Positions 15,901 through 25,204 of a stretch of DNA of 28,279 bases are shown here, in pieces. Under the pieces are notes generated by a model. That model saw nothing but the letters and a program-made list of their open reading frames with translations, was not told the DNA's origin and searched no databases. Position 1 is the stretch's first letter, and each line of letters begins with the position of its first letter. The DNA is from Intoshia linei (taxonomy: Eukaryota > Orthonectida > Rhopaluridae): contig LWCA01000445.1 in assembly GCA_001642005.1 (NCBI GenBank), positions 1 through 28,279 on the forward strand. The letters are read 5' to 3'. The translations under genes were made by a program, and so were the position numbers.

Positions 15901-16123
15901 TCATTTATAGACCAAGCTGTGTTTATCAACTTTCTAAAAAATTTTGTAGAAATAACCTCCAAAGCTTTTCGGTAATTTTTAAAATAATTTTGATGCCACG
16001 GGTTAAAGCTTCAAAAAACTATGTATTGTGATTATTTCATTTTAAAATTAGAATTGTCTTTTGTTGTGTGAAGAGGTTGGATATGATGATATTTCAAAAA
16101 AAATTAAATGTATTGAAGTGTAA
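9937..16123 (+). CDS. PTCD3: PTCD3-like mitochondrial PPR protein (mS39), 23 exons, ~621 aa
   Basis: PTCD3 (mS39) is a PPR protein of the small mitoribosomal subunit. Exons: 9937-10003, 10039-10066, 10100-10145, 10183-10245, 10282-10386, 10427-10562, 11245-11392, 14205-14289, 14330-14387, 14430-14506, 14586-14739, 14777-14830, 14866-14949, 14995-15023, 15059-15162, 15199-15277, 15312-15399, 15438-15532, 15571-15674, 15707-15781, 15819-15872, 15911-15971, 16052-16123. All junction phases agree. The N-terminus (MPLKKLLVRQYRCRSVYRP) is basic without acids, like a mitochondrial presequence. Diagnostic stretches: NFIDDPHLINQSSL, SGRKTAKFVVDQYSHLF, GISPDVYTFEALFQYL, KFATQINNLLKASNMELLGD, SGDDLSTLFEALMYF. 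Length is near the human 689 aa. Eighteen of 22 introns are 32-45 nt. The exon 6 donor is ambiguous (10556, 10562 or 10568, all in phase), and the last junction is the least certain. Confidence 0.88.
10563..11244. other. PTCD3 intron 6, A+T-rich
   Basis: A 682-nt intron if the middle donor is used. It contains runs of T and a stretch near 10716-10870 with a GGGTGGTTCATTTTAG-like start, but no paired terminus. No gene or confident element was identified. Confidence 0.5.
11926..12275 (+). mobile_element. Internally deleted hAT element with perfect TSD
   Basis: The octamer TCTGATAC stands on both sides (11918-11925 and 12276-12283), an exact 8-bp target-site duplication of hAT type. Copy B of repeat R shows the same place uninterrupted (GCTGATACGG near 12817). 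The left end starts TAGGGATGACAAATAACCGG, followed by AACCGGTTAATTAACCG, resembling a known hAT terminus style. The right end is only ...CTA. The 350-bp element keeps the first part of a transposase gene and nothing after it. Confidence 0.8.
12062..12280 (+). pseudogene. hAT transposase N-terminal fragment (BED/CGGBP1-like finger)
   Basis: A 72-codon frame with a zinc-finger-like C-x2-C (CIKC) and H-x5-H (HKSSVKH), then DFAIDIVELFASIDIPLYK. That last stretch matches the region of hAT transposases that reads DF...... F....IPL.K. Family transposases are several hundred residues, so this is only the DNA-binding start. The stop codon is created beyond the element's right end, inside the target duplication. 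It cannot catalyse transposition. Confidence 0.7.
12583..12945 (+). repeat. Repeat R, copy B (in PTCD3 intron 7)
   Basis: Same order of blocks as copy A: TATAATATGCTACGC, TG-rich tract, AGAATTTTATAAAGTCCACA, TTTTTTCCGGGA, GGTCAAAAACCCCAATTG, ACGCTGATACGGATTTTAAA, and a tail with ACAACCCTAGAATTT. The 5' end is diverged from TCCTAACTT. Confidence 0.75.
13000..13101. repeat. 54-bp tandem duplication, two copies
   Basis: A block of about 47 nt starting CTTTATTTTTAATATTATAC and containing CACATTCTGTCTAATAAATT occurs at 13000 and again 54 bp later. The two copies read the same apart from their trailing edge. It is a recent local slippage or replication duplication inside an intron. Confidence 0.85.
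13395..13830 (-). repeat. Repeat R, inverted diverged copy E
   Basis: Reads as the reverse complement of R: GGGTTAATTGGGTTTTTGAT near 13463, CCCCGGAAAAAACTGTAATG near 13740, then GAATTTTTTAAATTCTAGGA. It lies in the same intron as forward copy B, so the transcript could fold the two together. Boundaries are approximate. Confidence 0.55.
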
Positions 16124-16426
16124 TTACAATAAATTTTACTTATTTCAATGTTCAAGGGATACCAGACCGCCAAAACTGATACTGTTTAAAATTTACAAAA
16201 AAATACTTTTGTTAATTTTTGACTTAAATATTTGTATAAAAAATAAAAAAAATGTTATTCATTTGAAATATTAAATCGTAAAAAAAGTACACATTGTATT
16301 TTAAATGTGACATCATTAATTCAATCAAAATTACAACATTAGATTAGCAATACGGTATTTAAAAACATGAAAACAACCTAATAACACTAAAAACGTAGAT
16401 TCGCAGACGAAAAAAAAAAATACAAA
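16124..16426. other. Convergent intergenic spacer, PTCD3 / ING
   Basis: About 300 bp between two genes that meet tail to tail. It should hold both 3' UTRs. No other feature is seen. Confidence 0.6.
16128..16133 (+). terminator. Candidate polyadenylation signal of PTCD3
   Basis: AATAAA four nt after the proposed TAA stop codon (16121-16123). The position is close but usable, and it mildly supports the last-exon model. Confidence 0.4.
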
Positions 16427-17694
16427 TTAATTTTTTAATAAACAATTGTTACAATACCATTTTCCTTTAGGTTGCGTCTTTATTCCAGCACATTCATAAT
16501 GAAACCATTCTAACATACATTCTTCGTTATCACAACCAATCATTAATCCATAAGATACTTTGTTGCAATAACAATATCTAAAATAAAAATTACAGTAATA
16601 CAGAAACTCACCCATTCAATGTTGATAACCTCGAAAAATATAAAATACCTTGGTTCATTTTCATCAATTGGCATATCGATAGTTTCTGAACACGACATGA
16701 GTAATAATGGTAATCTACTAGCTTCGGCGTCAGTTAATGAATAATTATGAGATTTATTGTTTTCTTTATTAAAAAGCGTTTGCTGGTATTTATCAAGATT
16801 TTCTGCATTCAACATTCTGAATAAAATTTTATCGTCTTTTAATTGATTTTCAAAACGTAAAAGATCCTTATCCAATTTGTTTATTTGATTGTCAATGAGG
16901 GTATATGAAAAATCAGATATCTTTACTTTTTTTTTAGATATTTTGATCAGTTTCTCAGCTGATGATTTAATAGAATTCCTTGTTTTCATTCTAAATTACG
17001 ATTAAAATAATCATATATACAAGTTATACGTTTAGGATACGCTTGTTTAAATAGTATATCGTGTGAAAAAACGTAAATACATATACATTTATATACTTCC
17101 CAGTCTGAACTATTTTATGGTCACAAGTTTTAATTTTTAGTTAATTTATATTATATTAATAATATATTCTTTTTGAAGACGAACATTTAACTACCCCTGA
17201 ATTAAATAAAAGTTAATTAATAAAGGGGTGAAAAATAAAAAAGATTAATAAACACGACGTGGACATAACAAAACCAAATTAAACAATTTATAATATAAAT
17301 GAATATTGATAATATCAACCAATAACGGTTGATTATCAGCATCATCGATTTAATTTATATTCAGAAAATAAAATCTAATTCGTTTGAATCAGAATTTTAC
17401 TATTTTGTAGTGGAAACCCAACAGAACCAATTACGATCATACTGTGCAAAGTACATAGTATGTACCATATACGTTAAACTATCATAAAAATTTAAAAAAT
17501 TACAAATTTGAGGTTGATTTATTCTTTTTTGATTTGATATAATCTTCCCATACATTATCTATTTCATTTAACCCATTAACATAGGTTTTATTTAAATTTG
17601 TTAAATCATTCAAATATTGTTTCAACTGTACAGGTATTTCATTTAGTACGTCAAAGCAACTATCCAGATACAAAGGAGAAAGTTTTGATCCCAT
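16427..17694 (-). CDS. ING4/5-type chromatin reader with PHD finger, 3 exons, 227 aa
   Basis: ING proteins sit in histone acetyltransferase complexes and read H3K4me3 in the nucleus. Exons: 17694-17504, 16990-16649, 16577-16427; phases agree (684 nt). The N-terminal ING domain reads [17 protein letters not shown] and continues as a coiled helix. The second part, [13 protein letters not shown], parallels the LDTDLARFEADLK of ING4/5. A short linker leads to [10 protein letters not shown] and a C-terminal PHD finger with all eight zinc ligands: C180, C182, C193, C198, H204, C207, C220, C223. Aromatic-cage positions Y179, M190 and W202 are kept, so H3K4me3 binding is likely. Human ING4 is 249 aa. 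This protein lacks the lysine-rich tail after the finger, ending in LLKN. The EPRYC junction also recalls ING3, but the short length and DMP motif favour ING4/5. Introns are 513 and 71 nt. Confidence 0.9.
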
Positions 17695-18052
17695 TTCATA
17701 AATATATGAATGTAATTTAAAATTTTTTAAATTTTGTCATAACAACAGTTCAATATAATCAGTAGACAAGTTAAATTTATATTCAACTTTAATTTGAATG
17801 TTTCAATTCACAATGTCAAATTTAATTTCAAACTGCAATGTTTTTCTATGGTTGTAATTCCTTTGATAGGTTGCCCATGTTTTGTGAACCATTTTGTTTT
17901 TTTAATTAAATTAATAGTAAATATAAATAGATTTACTATATTCGTCAATAATTTTTTTATTGACTTTACTTAAAGACTCGTGTGAATTAATCATCTTGTT
18001 TGCGTTAAGTAAAGAATGGAAAATCTTAACTCGTAAAGTAAATAACTATTAT
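17695..18052. other. Upstream region of the ING gene
   Basis: About 360 bp between the ING start codon and the next transposon. It presumably includes its promoter. No specific site can be supported. Confidence 0.4.
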
Positions 18053-18287
18053 CAGTGGCGGCTCGTCATAGAGGGCTGCAGCCCCTACAAAATTTTAAAT
18101 AATTTAAAACAAAATTATAATTTTATATAACAGTTCAATACATAAAACTCAATTTGTAATTTTTATTGAAAATTTAATACTATGGGCTGCACTGTTTACA
18201 GCCCACATCTAGTGAATTTCAGTGTGTAGGCTACATCCTGAAATTCACAATTTCAAAAGTGTAATAGCCATATGAAATTTAATACAT

Positions 18288-18600
18288 CCTAACTTATATA
18301 ATATGCTACGCGATTTTTGTGTGTGTGTGTATTCAGCTTTATTTGAACAACTACCAGTCTTAGAATTTTATAAAGTACACATTTCAATTACAGTTTTTTC
18401 CGGGGTGTAAATTATATATACTAATTTCAATAAATTTAATTATATTAAATAATTTAATATACATTATTATTACAATTATTATTATAATTATAATGTTATA
18501 TTAAAATTAGTTCGCAAACATAATTTTAACCTCTCAAACTCACATCTTACGCGTCAAAAACCCCAATTGTCCATCTTTTTGACAATCAAACGAGTTGGGT
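18288..18600 (+). repeat. Repeat R, copy C, with a nested insertion
   Basis: Begins TCCTAACTTATATAATATGC and follows copy A through TTTTTTCCGGGGTGT. After 93 extra bases it resumes at TCGCAAACATAATTT and GGTCAAAAACCCCAATTG. It is contained in the 741-bp hAT-like element. Confidence 0.75.
18419..18511. mobile_element. ~93-bp A+T-rich insertion in repeat R copy C
   Basis: Copy A reads GGTGT directly joined to TCGCAAAC; here 93 bp separate them. The insert has imperfect inverted ends (CTAATTTCAATAA near the left, TTATATTAAAATTAG at the right). It may be a tiny MITE, identified only by comparison with copy A. Confidence 0.55.
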
Positions 18601-18793
18601 AGAGATAGGTCCTGTTTGTACGTAGTACATAACAGTCAACCTGGTTATACATAATTTGTAATTTCTATTGACAATTTTAACGACACTGTCACTGAAGAGT
18701 TTGTGATATCAAAAAACCATTGAGATGAATTTAGATATAAATAATATCTTTTTTTTGCTGCCCACCGATTATTATATCTACGAGCCGCCACTG

Positions 18794-20531
18794 ACTATAT
18801 TATGTATAGTTTTTGGGGTTAATTATGAAGAATTCAAACATCTTTAAAAACCAAAATAAATCAGCTAGAAATGAATTTATAAAAACAAAATGGTTCAAAA
18901 AGCATGGTAAACCCATCAAAGGAATTACCAACAAAATTAAAGTTTATTATACACAAAATAAAGTTATTTTACATTTAGCCTACCATTTTTGTATGAATTT
19001 CAATAATTACATTTTGCGGGAGTAAATATTAACCGATTTCATTTTTTTAGATAAATGCTTTAAATCAAAAAAGGCATCCATATGCAAAATTGGGTTTTCT
19101 AATAAAAAAAAGTGGTCACCTTATTGAACAAGTACAATAGTTTATTTTTTGGAGATCTTATTAGTTTGTTACACAAACCTACAATCGACGCTACTCATTA
19201 AATTTTGAATGTACATAATACGTATTTGCTTGTATATTACCTGTTAAAATTATTGTACATAAAATAACTAAATGAGTCACAATGTGTAGTTACTATATAA
19301 ATGAATTTACTTTGAGCAACTAGGTCATTTTACAATTGTTATTTGCTTTAAATATCATTTTATGTTTTATTAAAACCAACTATCATCAAAAATGATTCAT
19401 CGGTAACTGCTTTTTGAATATTTTATTTAAAAAAAATTATTTTGAAAAATATAATAGTATATTTATCAACAATTAATATTATAAATCACGTACGACGTAC
19501 ATTACTACATGTATAAGTTTAGTAATGTTAAATGTGCAACCTTTATCTTTTAATTATACATTTTTATTTTATTTATAACCTCTTACTAGTTATGATTATT
19601 ATATTAAAGGTGATTTAATGAAATTAAATTTTTATTAAAACCATGGTTTGACCTTAAAATATTTCCCTGTATATATTTACTGTTATTCTTGTGGACTTAT
19701 AGTAATAAATTATTTTTAATACTACATTCTACAATTGATTACATACATACGATTGTATACTATTTTCAATATTAGACAAAAACAAAAGTAATTAATTGGG
19801 TTATATTTAATAGTAATTTTTAAACATGAGTCATTTAGAGTACATTACAGTCATAAGGCGTGAATCGTCAAATAATTCTTAATTTTTAAAATAGATAGAA
19901 TTTAATTTAATTTTACTTCCATACTGTTGTATACTCAAAAACACATAGTAAAATATAAAATCTTTCAAACGACTTTTGCATCGAAATGTGCACGTTGAGA
20001 AAATTTATGTACAATGTACGCATATAATTGGCATATTATCAATCTATAGCTAATCAAAAAGTAAAATTATTTCGATTTAAATTTGTAATGCTTCCAATTC
20101 TATTAAATCTTGTTGACATTTAATAGAACACTCATTTACAATGTTGATTTATATATATTGTATAGTGAATAATATCTGATTCAATATAGACAATATTTAT
20201 TGACATGTAGTAATTGTTATTTTAAAGTTTTCTAAAGTTACTGCATCCGTCCATTTATCTTATTAAAAATTTACAATATTCTCAAGGTTGACGTTTTTTA
20301 AATTATTTTAATATGTATAGCCCAATTTATTGATTTTTTATTTGTTTAAATAGTATTATTATTATTTTTTAATTAATCCATATAGGTCATAGGTTCTTAA
20401 CCTGGGGTGCCACAAAATTTCAAAATTTTTATAAATTTTGAATAAAAATCGTTTTGCAGCACTATTTTTTAAACTTGTATAAAGTTTCGAAAATAAAGTT
20501 ACATGTAATAAATATTTTCATGTTTTTGACA
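18794..20531. other. Non-coding stretch, nothing recognised
   Basis: About 1.7 kb of A+T-rich DNA. A 70-codon plus-strand frame at 18813-19025 is lysine- and asparagine-rich and resembles no family I know. I do not call it a gene. No RNA gene or element ends were seen. Confidence 0.5.
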
Positions 20532-20533
20532 TA

Positions 20534-21299
20534 CAGTAGCGAGTCGTTACTAGCGACATGTCCTTGTTGATTTTTTAATTTTAAACTTATTTTTATAATA
20601 ATAACCATTGAAATTCAAAACGAAACAGTTTTTAACTCACATTATTTTACACATTTTCTATAAAAATTAAGTAACGAGATAATTTAACGTTTTTTAAATT
20701 ATAAAATATATTCATTCATTAACAATTTTCCTATTAATAATAAAAATTGTCTTTTAAATTTAATAAGGTTACAAAATTATTAAAATATAATCTGATATCT
20801 TCTTTTTTTTTATGTAATCCTAAGATGAGATCGTCATGCCTCACTGATTTTTTTGAATTTTAGATATGCTTCAAGGTTCAAATTATAAATCATATATTCT
20901 GTTATGCAGTGCTTGAAATCAACTTATTGTTTCATTTGATAGGTTTTTTGAGGTGTAATATCTGTTTAAAAATTAATTGTTTCAATTTCTTTTTAATATT
21001 ATGGATTTCATTTGAAATATCAGATTAATTCGGCGGTAATTCTAAAATCATTGTATCGATTCTTTAGCAATTTTTCTATCCGAATCGCCTCCAGCAATTT
21101 CTTTTGTTTTAATAAAATTTCAGATTTTTCAAAACATGGTCCGCTTCTTAAATTTTATTATCAAATATTTATTTCTTTTATAGTCACACAAGTCATTTAT
21201 ATAGAAAAAACGTGCGAGTAATGAAAATCTTGAAATTTTGAAACAAGTGATCCATGTTTTTCACAACTGGTCCCTAGTCCGCTTAATATGTCGCTACTG
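20534..21299 (-). mobile_element. Tigger/pogo-like element, degenerate
   Basis: The ends CAGTAGCGA and TCGCTACTG are flanked by TA on both sides (20532-20533 and 21300-21301), the Tc1/mariner-pogo arrangement. The minus strand near 21080-21130 carries a scrambled helix-turn-helix relic (DSDRKIAKES), like the N-terminal part of Tigger transposases (..G.S.RKIAKE), with several stops around it. Length is 766 bp, much less than an autonomous copy. The target site TTGACA-TA-TGTCAA is itself a palindrome. Confidence 0.65.
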
Positions 21300-21500
21300 T
21301 ATGTCAATAAAAGAAAAAAAAGTGATGATTATATTCGGATTGACTAAAATAAATGATATTGATAAATTGGACAAACCAGTGTTTTTTTTAATTCAAATGT
21401 TTACCCATTTCAGCTAACAATTTTAGTTACAGTAGTTATAATATTAACATTTATCATATTTTATTTTTTTAGTTACACAAAGTTTTTATATCGAGACATC

Positions 21501-24500
21501 ATGACCAAAGTTGCATCAGAAACTACAACTTTGCCAAAAATTATATATGGAAAATCAGACGTATTGCCACAAAGTGTTATCAAATTTGTTGAAAAATACT
21601 GTGATGTTTGTACTCCACATAATTTACATTTTTGCGATGGATCTCAAAAAGAATATGACATGTTGACTCAAAAATTAGTTTTAAATGGAACTATCAAACC
21701 GTTAAAGAAATATGATAATTGGTTAATCTTTATTGTAAATAAAAATATTCAAATCATAAATTATAATTTATATAAATGCATCAAATTGATACTATTATTT
21801 AAATTAATTAACAAAGGTTTTAATTTAATTGACCACTTAATTGAAATTCCAGAGAATTCAAAGAATAGTTAACATAAATTATTCTAGATTCTAGAATGTC
21901 GTTCTTACTTATATTTATTATTTAGTTGGCTCGCTCGAACAGATCCTCGAGACGTTGCTCGTGTAGAAAGTAAAACTGTTATATCATCAAGTAACAAACG
22001 CGACACAGTACCATTAATATCTCACGGAAATTTGGGAAATTGGATTTCTACAAGTGCCCTTGAAGTAATTTAATTTTAGTTTTTAATTCAGATTAGCATT
22101 TTTTAGTTTAAGTATAGGGCGGTGGTTAGTAGCATGTTTGCCATATCATCTAAAGTTATATGATAAATTTAATTCATCATGGACTCGATCTAATCCTTAG
22201 ATTATAAGGAATTAACCATTTCGTCGCGTCTTCAGTATATTTTTGAAATTTTTAACGTTTTCAATTTAAAGATTCTGTTTGTTTCTCCCCATGTTATAAT
22301 TTCTTTTTTAATATTAGTTATTGAAGCAGAGGTTTTTGAAATGCTTACGCGTTCTTTGGCTGTCATCATGTAACATGATTCAAGTTAATGTTTCATCAAT
22401 ACGCATTTGTTATTTTTTATGTTGCTGGGATTAGTGTGATGTACTCTTTGCTATGGTAATAATTAATAGATTTTCATTTTTTTGATCGAGGGTTTTGGTT
22501 TATTGAAATTTTTATCAATTAATTTGTAATATGTTAGTAGCAAGTCGAGGTTCAAAACAGATTTATTATAAATTTTATAACAATTTAATTGTAAGTTGTG
22601 AAAGTGGAATGTATCACACCGTGTAATTTACACGTTAAATTTTATCAATTGTTTACAAGTTTACTTTTTTGTTTCACGATTTTGTCATTGAAATTGTCAT
22701 TTTAGAAAATATAAATATTTCATTGATAACACAGTAGGGTGTCCATTTTTTGTATTAGAAAGAGCTATTTTACACGTGGATGTCTTTTTTGATTATAAAC
22801 ACTTATCCAAAAAAAAAATTAAGAAAAACACGGACATAAACTTAAATTTAGCCATATTTTGTTAATTACTTAATTGATAAAGCGGTTTTTGACATCGTGA
22901 TTTCTATTCAAAAATACACATGATCTACCTGGTACGTGTTGCAAAATCGTAAAATTTAAAATAAATGTGGTTTTTAAATTCAACACAAAATAATTGATAT
23001 TCTTTTTACTTATTTTTTTAATATTCAATTTGAAAAATCAGATCGCCATTTTACAAAAAATTCGTGTAGGTCTTTCAGAAGAGGGGTATCGGCGTGGTAG
23101 ATTCGGGTCTAAAACTACAAAACTGAAACCCTACTATACAGTTTAAAATGTACAAAGGGCCGATTCGACTGGTCAACCTGTCTAAATCGTTCATTTATTT
23201 GAATTAAGGTTTTGTTATTTTTATGGAACAGGATGATGACATTGACTACTTTTTTTTAAGTAGCCTTTAAAAGGAAATTGTAGATTATCATATTTTTTTA
23301 AATTTTGGACATCTAGTTCTACCGTCACACCCATTTATTACGTCTTGGATTGATCATGAGTCATGACTTATAGAATACAGTATGTTAATGAATTAATTTT
23401 TAGATTGAAAAAAATAAAAGATTTCCAGGTTGCATGAATGGAAGAACAATGTACATTATACCGTTTGTGATGGGACCATTGGGTGGCCCCCTGAGTAAAA
23501 TTGCTATTCAATTGACAGATTCAGCGTATGTAGTAATGTCAATGAGAACCATGACTAGGATGAACCCTGAAGTTTATAACTATATTAATAAGGGTGATAG
23601 TTTTGTCAAATGTGTACATTCGGTAGGTGTTCCCAATCCTTCATCAAAAAATAATTCTATAACATGGCCATGTAATCCAGAATTAACCATGGTAGCACAT
23701 GAACCTGAAAAAAACACAATAATGTCATTTGGAAGTGGCTACGGAGGAAATTCGCTGTTAGGTAAAAAGTGCTTAGCTTTAAGACTTGGAAGTATTATGG
23801 GTAAAAAAGAAAGTTGGTTAGCAGAGCACATGTTAATATTGGGAATTACATGTCCAAATGGAAAAAAAAGATATGTTGCAGCCGCTTTTCCAAGTGCATG
23901 TGGAAAAACCAATTTAGCTATGATGAGTGCCACATTGCCAGGTTATAAGATTGAATGTATTGGAGATGATATTGCATGGATGAAATATAACAAAGCAGGA
24001 GAATTGCGAGCAATTAATCCAGAATATGGCTTTTTTGGTGTTGCTCCAGGTACATCAGATAAAACAAATATCAATGCAATGAAGACAATAAATCGAAACA
24101 CTATTTTTACAAATGTTGCTGAGACCGAAGATGGCGATTTTTATTGGGAGGGTTTGCCATTACCGAAATCTAAAATAACATCGTGGTTGGGTAAAGAATG
24201 GAATCCCAATTCTTCAAATACACCTGCAGCTCATCCAAATTCTAGATTTTGTGTTCCTGCGAAACAATGCCCAAATATTGATGACCGATGGAATGATCCA
24301 AACGGTGTACCTATTGATGCTATAATTTTTGGTGGAAGACGATCTAGCCATGTTCCTTTAATTTATGAAAGTTTTGATTGGAATCATGGTGTTTTCATTG
24401 GTGCATCAATGAGATCTGAGGCCACTGCTGCTGCTGAGCATACAGGTATTTTGATTATTAATTAATTGCAACTTTTAATCAACTTGTTATACTGTTGTAT

Positions 24501-25035
24501 TACGCTATTCACATAAACTACATAATTTTAATTTAAATTATACTAATTTATATTTTTAGCTAAAGTTTTAATGAATGACCCTTTTGCAATGAGACCATTT
24601 TTCGGATACAATTTTGGTGACTATTTACAACACTGGTTAAATATGGGAGACAAATCTAAAGACAGTAATTCTAATCGTATTGTACCAAAGATTTTTCATG
24701 TAAATTGGTTCCGAAAATGTGAGAAAACTGGAAAATTTTTATGGCCAGGTTTTGGAGAAAATTGTAGAGTTTTAGATTGGATTATAAGGAGGTTGGATGA
24801 CAAAGACAATAAACTATGTAATGCATCACCGATCGGCTACTTACCAAAATTCAATACTTTCAATTTATCTAATCTTACAAATATTGATATGGAGCAATTG
24901 TTTTCATTGTCAAAAGAGGCATGGCTAAAAGAAACCGATGCTATAAATGCATATTTAAAAAATTCTGTTGGCGAAGATGTTCCATCAGAAATTACAAAAC
25001 AGTTGTTAGAATTACGTAGTCGTTTAATCAAATAG
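21501..25035 (+). CDS. PEPCK: Phosphoenolpyruvate carboxykinase (GTP), 4 exons, 625 aa
   Basis: Converts oxaloacetate and GTP to phosphoenolpyruvate, CO2 and GDP, the committed step of gluconeogenesis and glyceroneogenesis. Exons: 21501-21721, 21926-22064, 23404-24445, 24560-25035. Phases agree (1878 nt), and the length matches the 622-aa vertebrate cytosolic enzyme. Visible signatures: [12 protein letters not shown] (R86 region), [13 protein letters not shown] with metal-ligand lysine K242, LAEHM (H262), P-loop [11 protein letters not shown] with reactive C286, IGDDIAWM (D309), FGGRR, the GTP-pocket region [20 protein letters not shown] (W517, F518), and [16 protein letters not shown]. No catalytic residue appears lost. 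The N-terminus [13 protein letters not shown] is not an obvious mitochondrial presequence, so cytosol is more likely. A TTTTTTTAG acceptor-like site at ~21462-21471 hints at a spliced 5' UTR. Introns are 204, 1339 and 114 nt, none in the micro class. Confidence 0.96.
22110..22200 (+). repeat. Possible tRNA-derived SINE fragment
   Basis: GGGCGGTGGTTAGTAGCATG followed by TTTGCC resembles the 5' part of tRNA-derived SINEs (A-box region), and GGACTCGATCTAATCC about 55 nt later resembles a B-box (GGTTCGANNCC) with changes. It is not a foldable functional tRNA as far as I can see. There is only one copy in the window, so the call is weak. Confidence 0.3.
22731..23315. mobile_element. Possible MITE with GTAGGGTGTCCA ends
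   Basis: GTAGGGTGTCCATTTTTT at the left and AATTTTGGACATCTAGT at the right form an imperfect inverted repeat. The motif CTAGGGTGTCCACTTTT also occurs at about 7018 in the SRPK intron. The interior is non-coding. Boundaries and class are uncertain. Confidence 0.3.
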
Positions 25036-25050
25036 AAAAACTCATTGTTG

Positions 25051-25056
25051 AATAAA
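25051..25056 (+). terminator. Candidate polyadenylation signal of PEPCK
   Basis: AATAAA 15 nt after the PEPCK stop codon, the first such hexamer downstream. Confidence 0.45.
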
Positions 25057-25204
25057 TTACATTAAATAATTTAAATATTTTCGGTTTAAATTAAAAAAAC
25101 TGACATTCAAATTAAATAAGCTGAAGTATAAATTAAAAACATTTTATGTACTATAATTTATAGCAAAATAGGTTTATCATCCAAAAATTCATCATATTGA
25201 ATAG

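Larger units (their letters stand above)
18053..18793. mobile_element. 741-bp hAT-like element, composite
   Basis: The left end CAGTGGCGGCTCGT is matched by ACGAGCCGCCACTG at the right end, a perfect 14-bp inverted repeat. The flanks ACTATTAT (before) and ACTATATT (after) agree at 6 of 8 positions, compatible with an aged 8-bp hAT duplication. Inside are copy C of repeat R (from 18288) and a TGTTTGTACGTAGTACATAA block also found near 13339. No transposase is seen, so it is non-autonomous. Confidence 0.75.
22065..23403. other. PEPCK intron 2
   Basis: A 1.3-kb intron. It holds a possible tRNA-derived SINE fragment (22110-22200) and a possible element bounded by GTAGGGTGTCCATTTTTT at 22731 and a diverged inverted match near 23313. 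It also has a GC-richer patch near 23065-23185. No coding sequence was recognised. Confidence 0.6.

Noticed and set aside
18813-19025. 70-codon plus-strand frame rich in Lys and Asn
   Set aside because: Composition follows the A+T bias, no family resemblance, no splice or context support.
21012-21221. 69-codon plus-strand frame upstream of PEPCK
   Set aside because: Lies inside the Tigger-like element, opposite to the strand with transposase relics; low-complexity, Phe/Ile-rich.
22110-22200. Functional tRNA gene
   Set aside because: Box A and box B matches are weak, spacing is long, and I cannot fold an acceptor stem or anticodon arm.
23739-23933. Minus-strand frame of 64 codons inside the PEPCK coding exon
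   Set aside because: It is the antisense shadow of the conserved P-loop region of PEPCK; no independent support.
24837-25031. Minus-strand frame of 64 codons inside the last PEPCK exon
   Set aside because: Antisense shadow of a well-supported coding exon.
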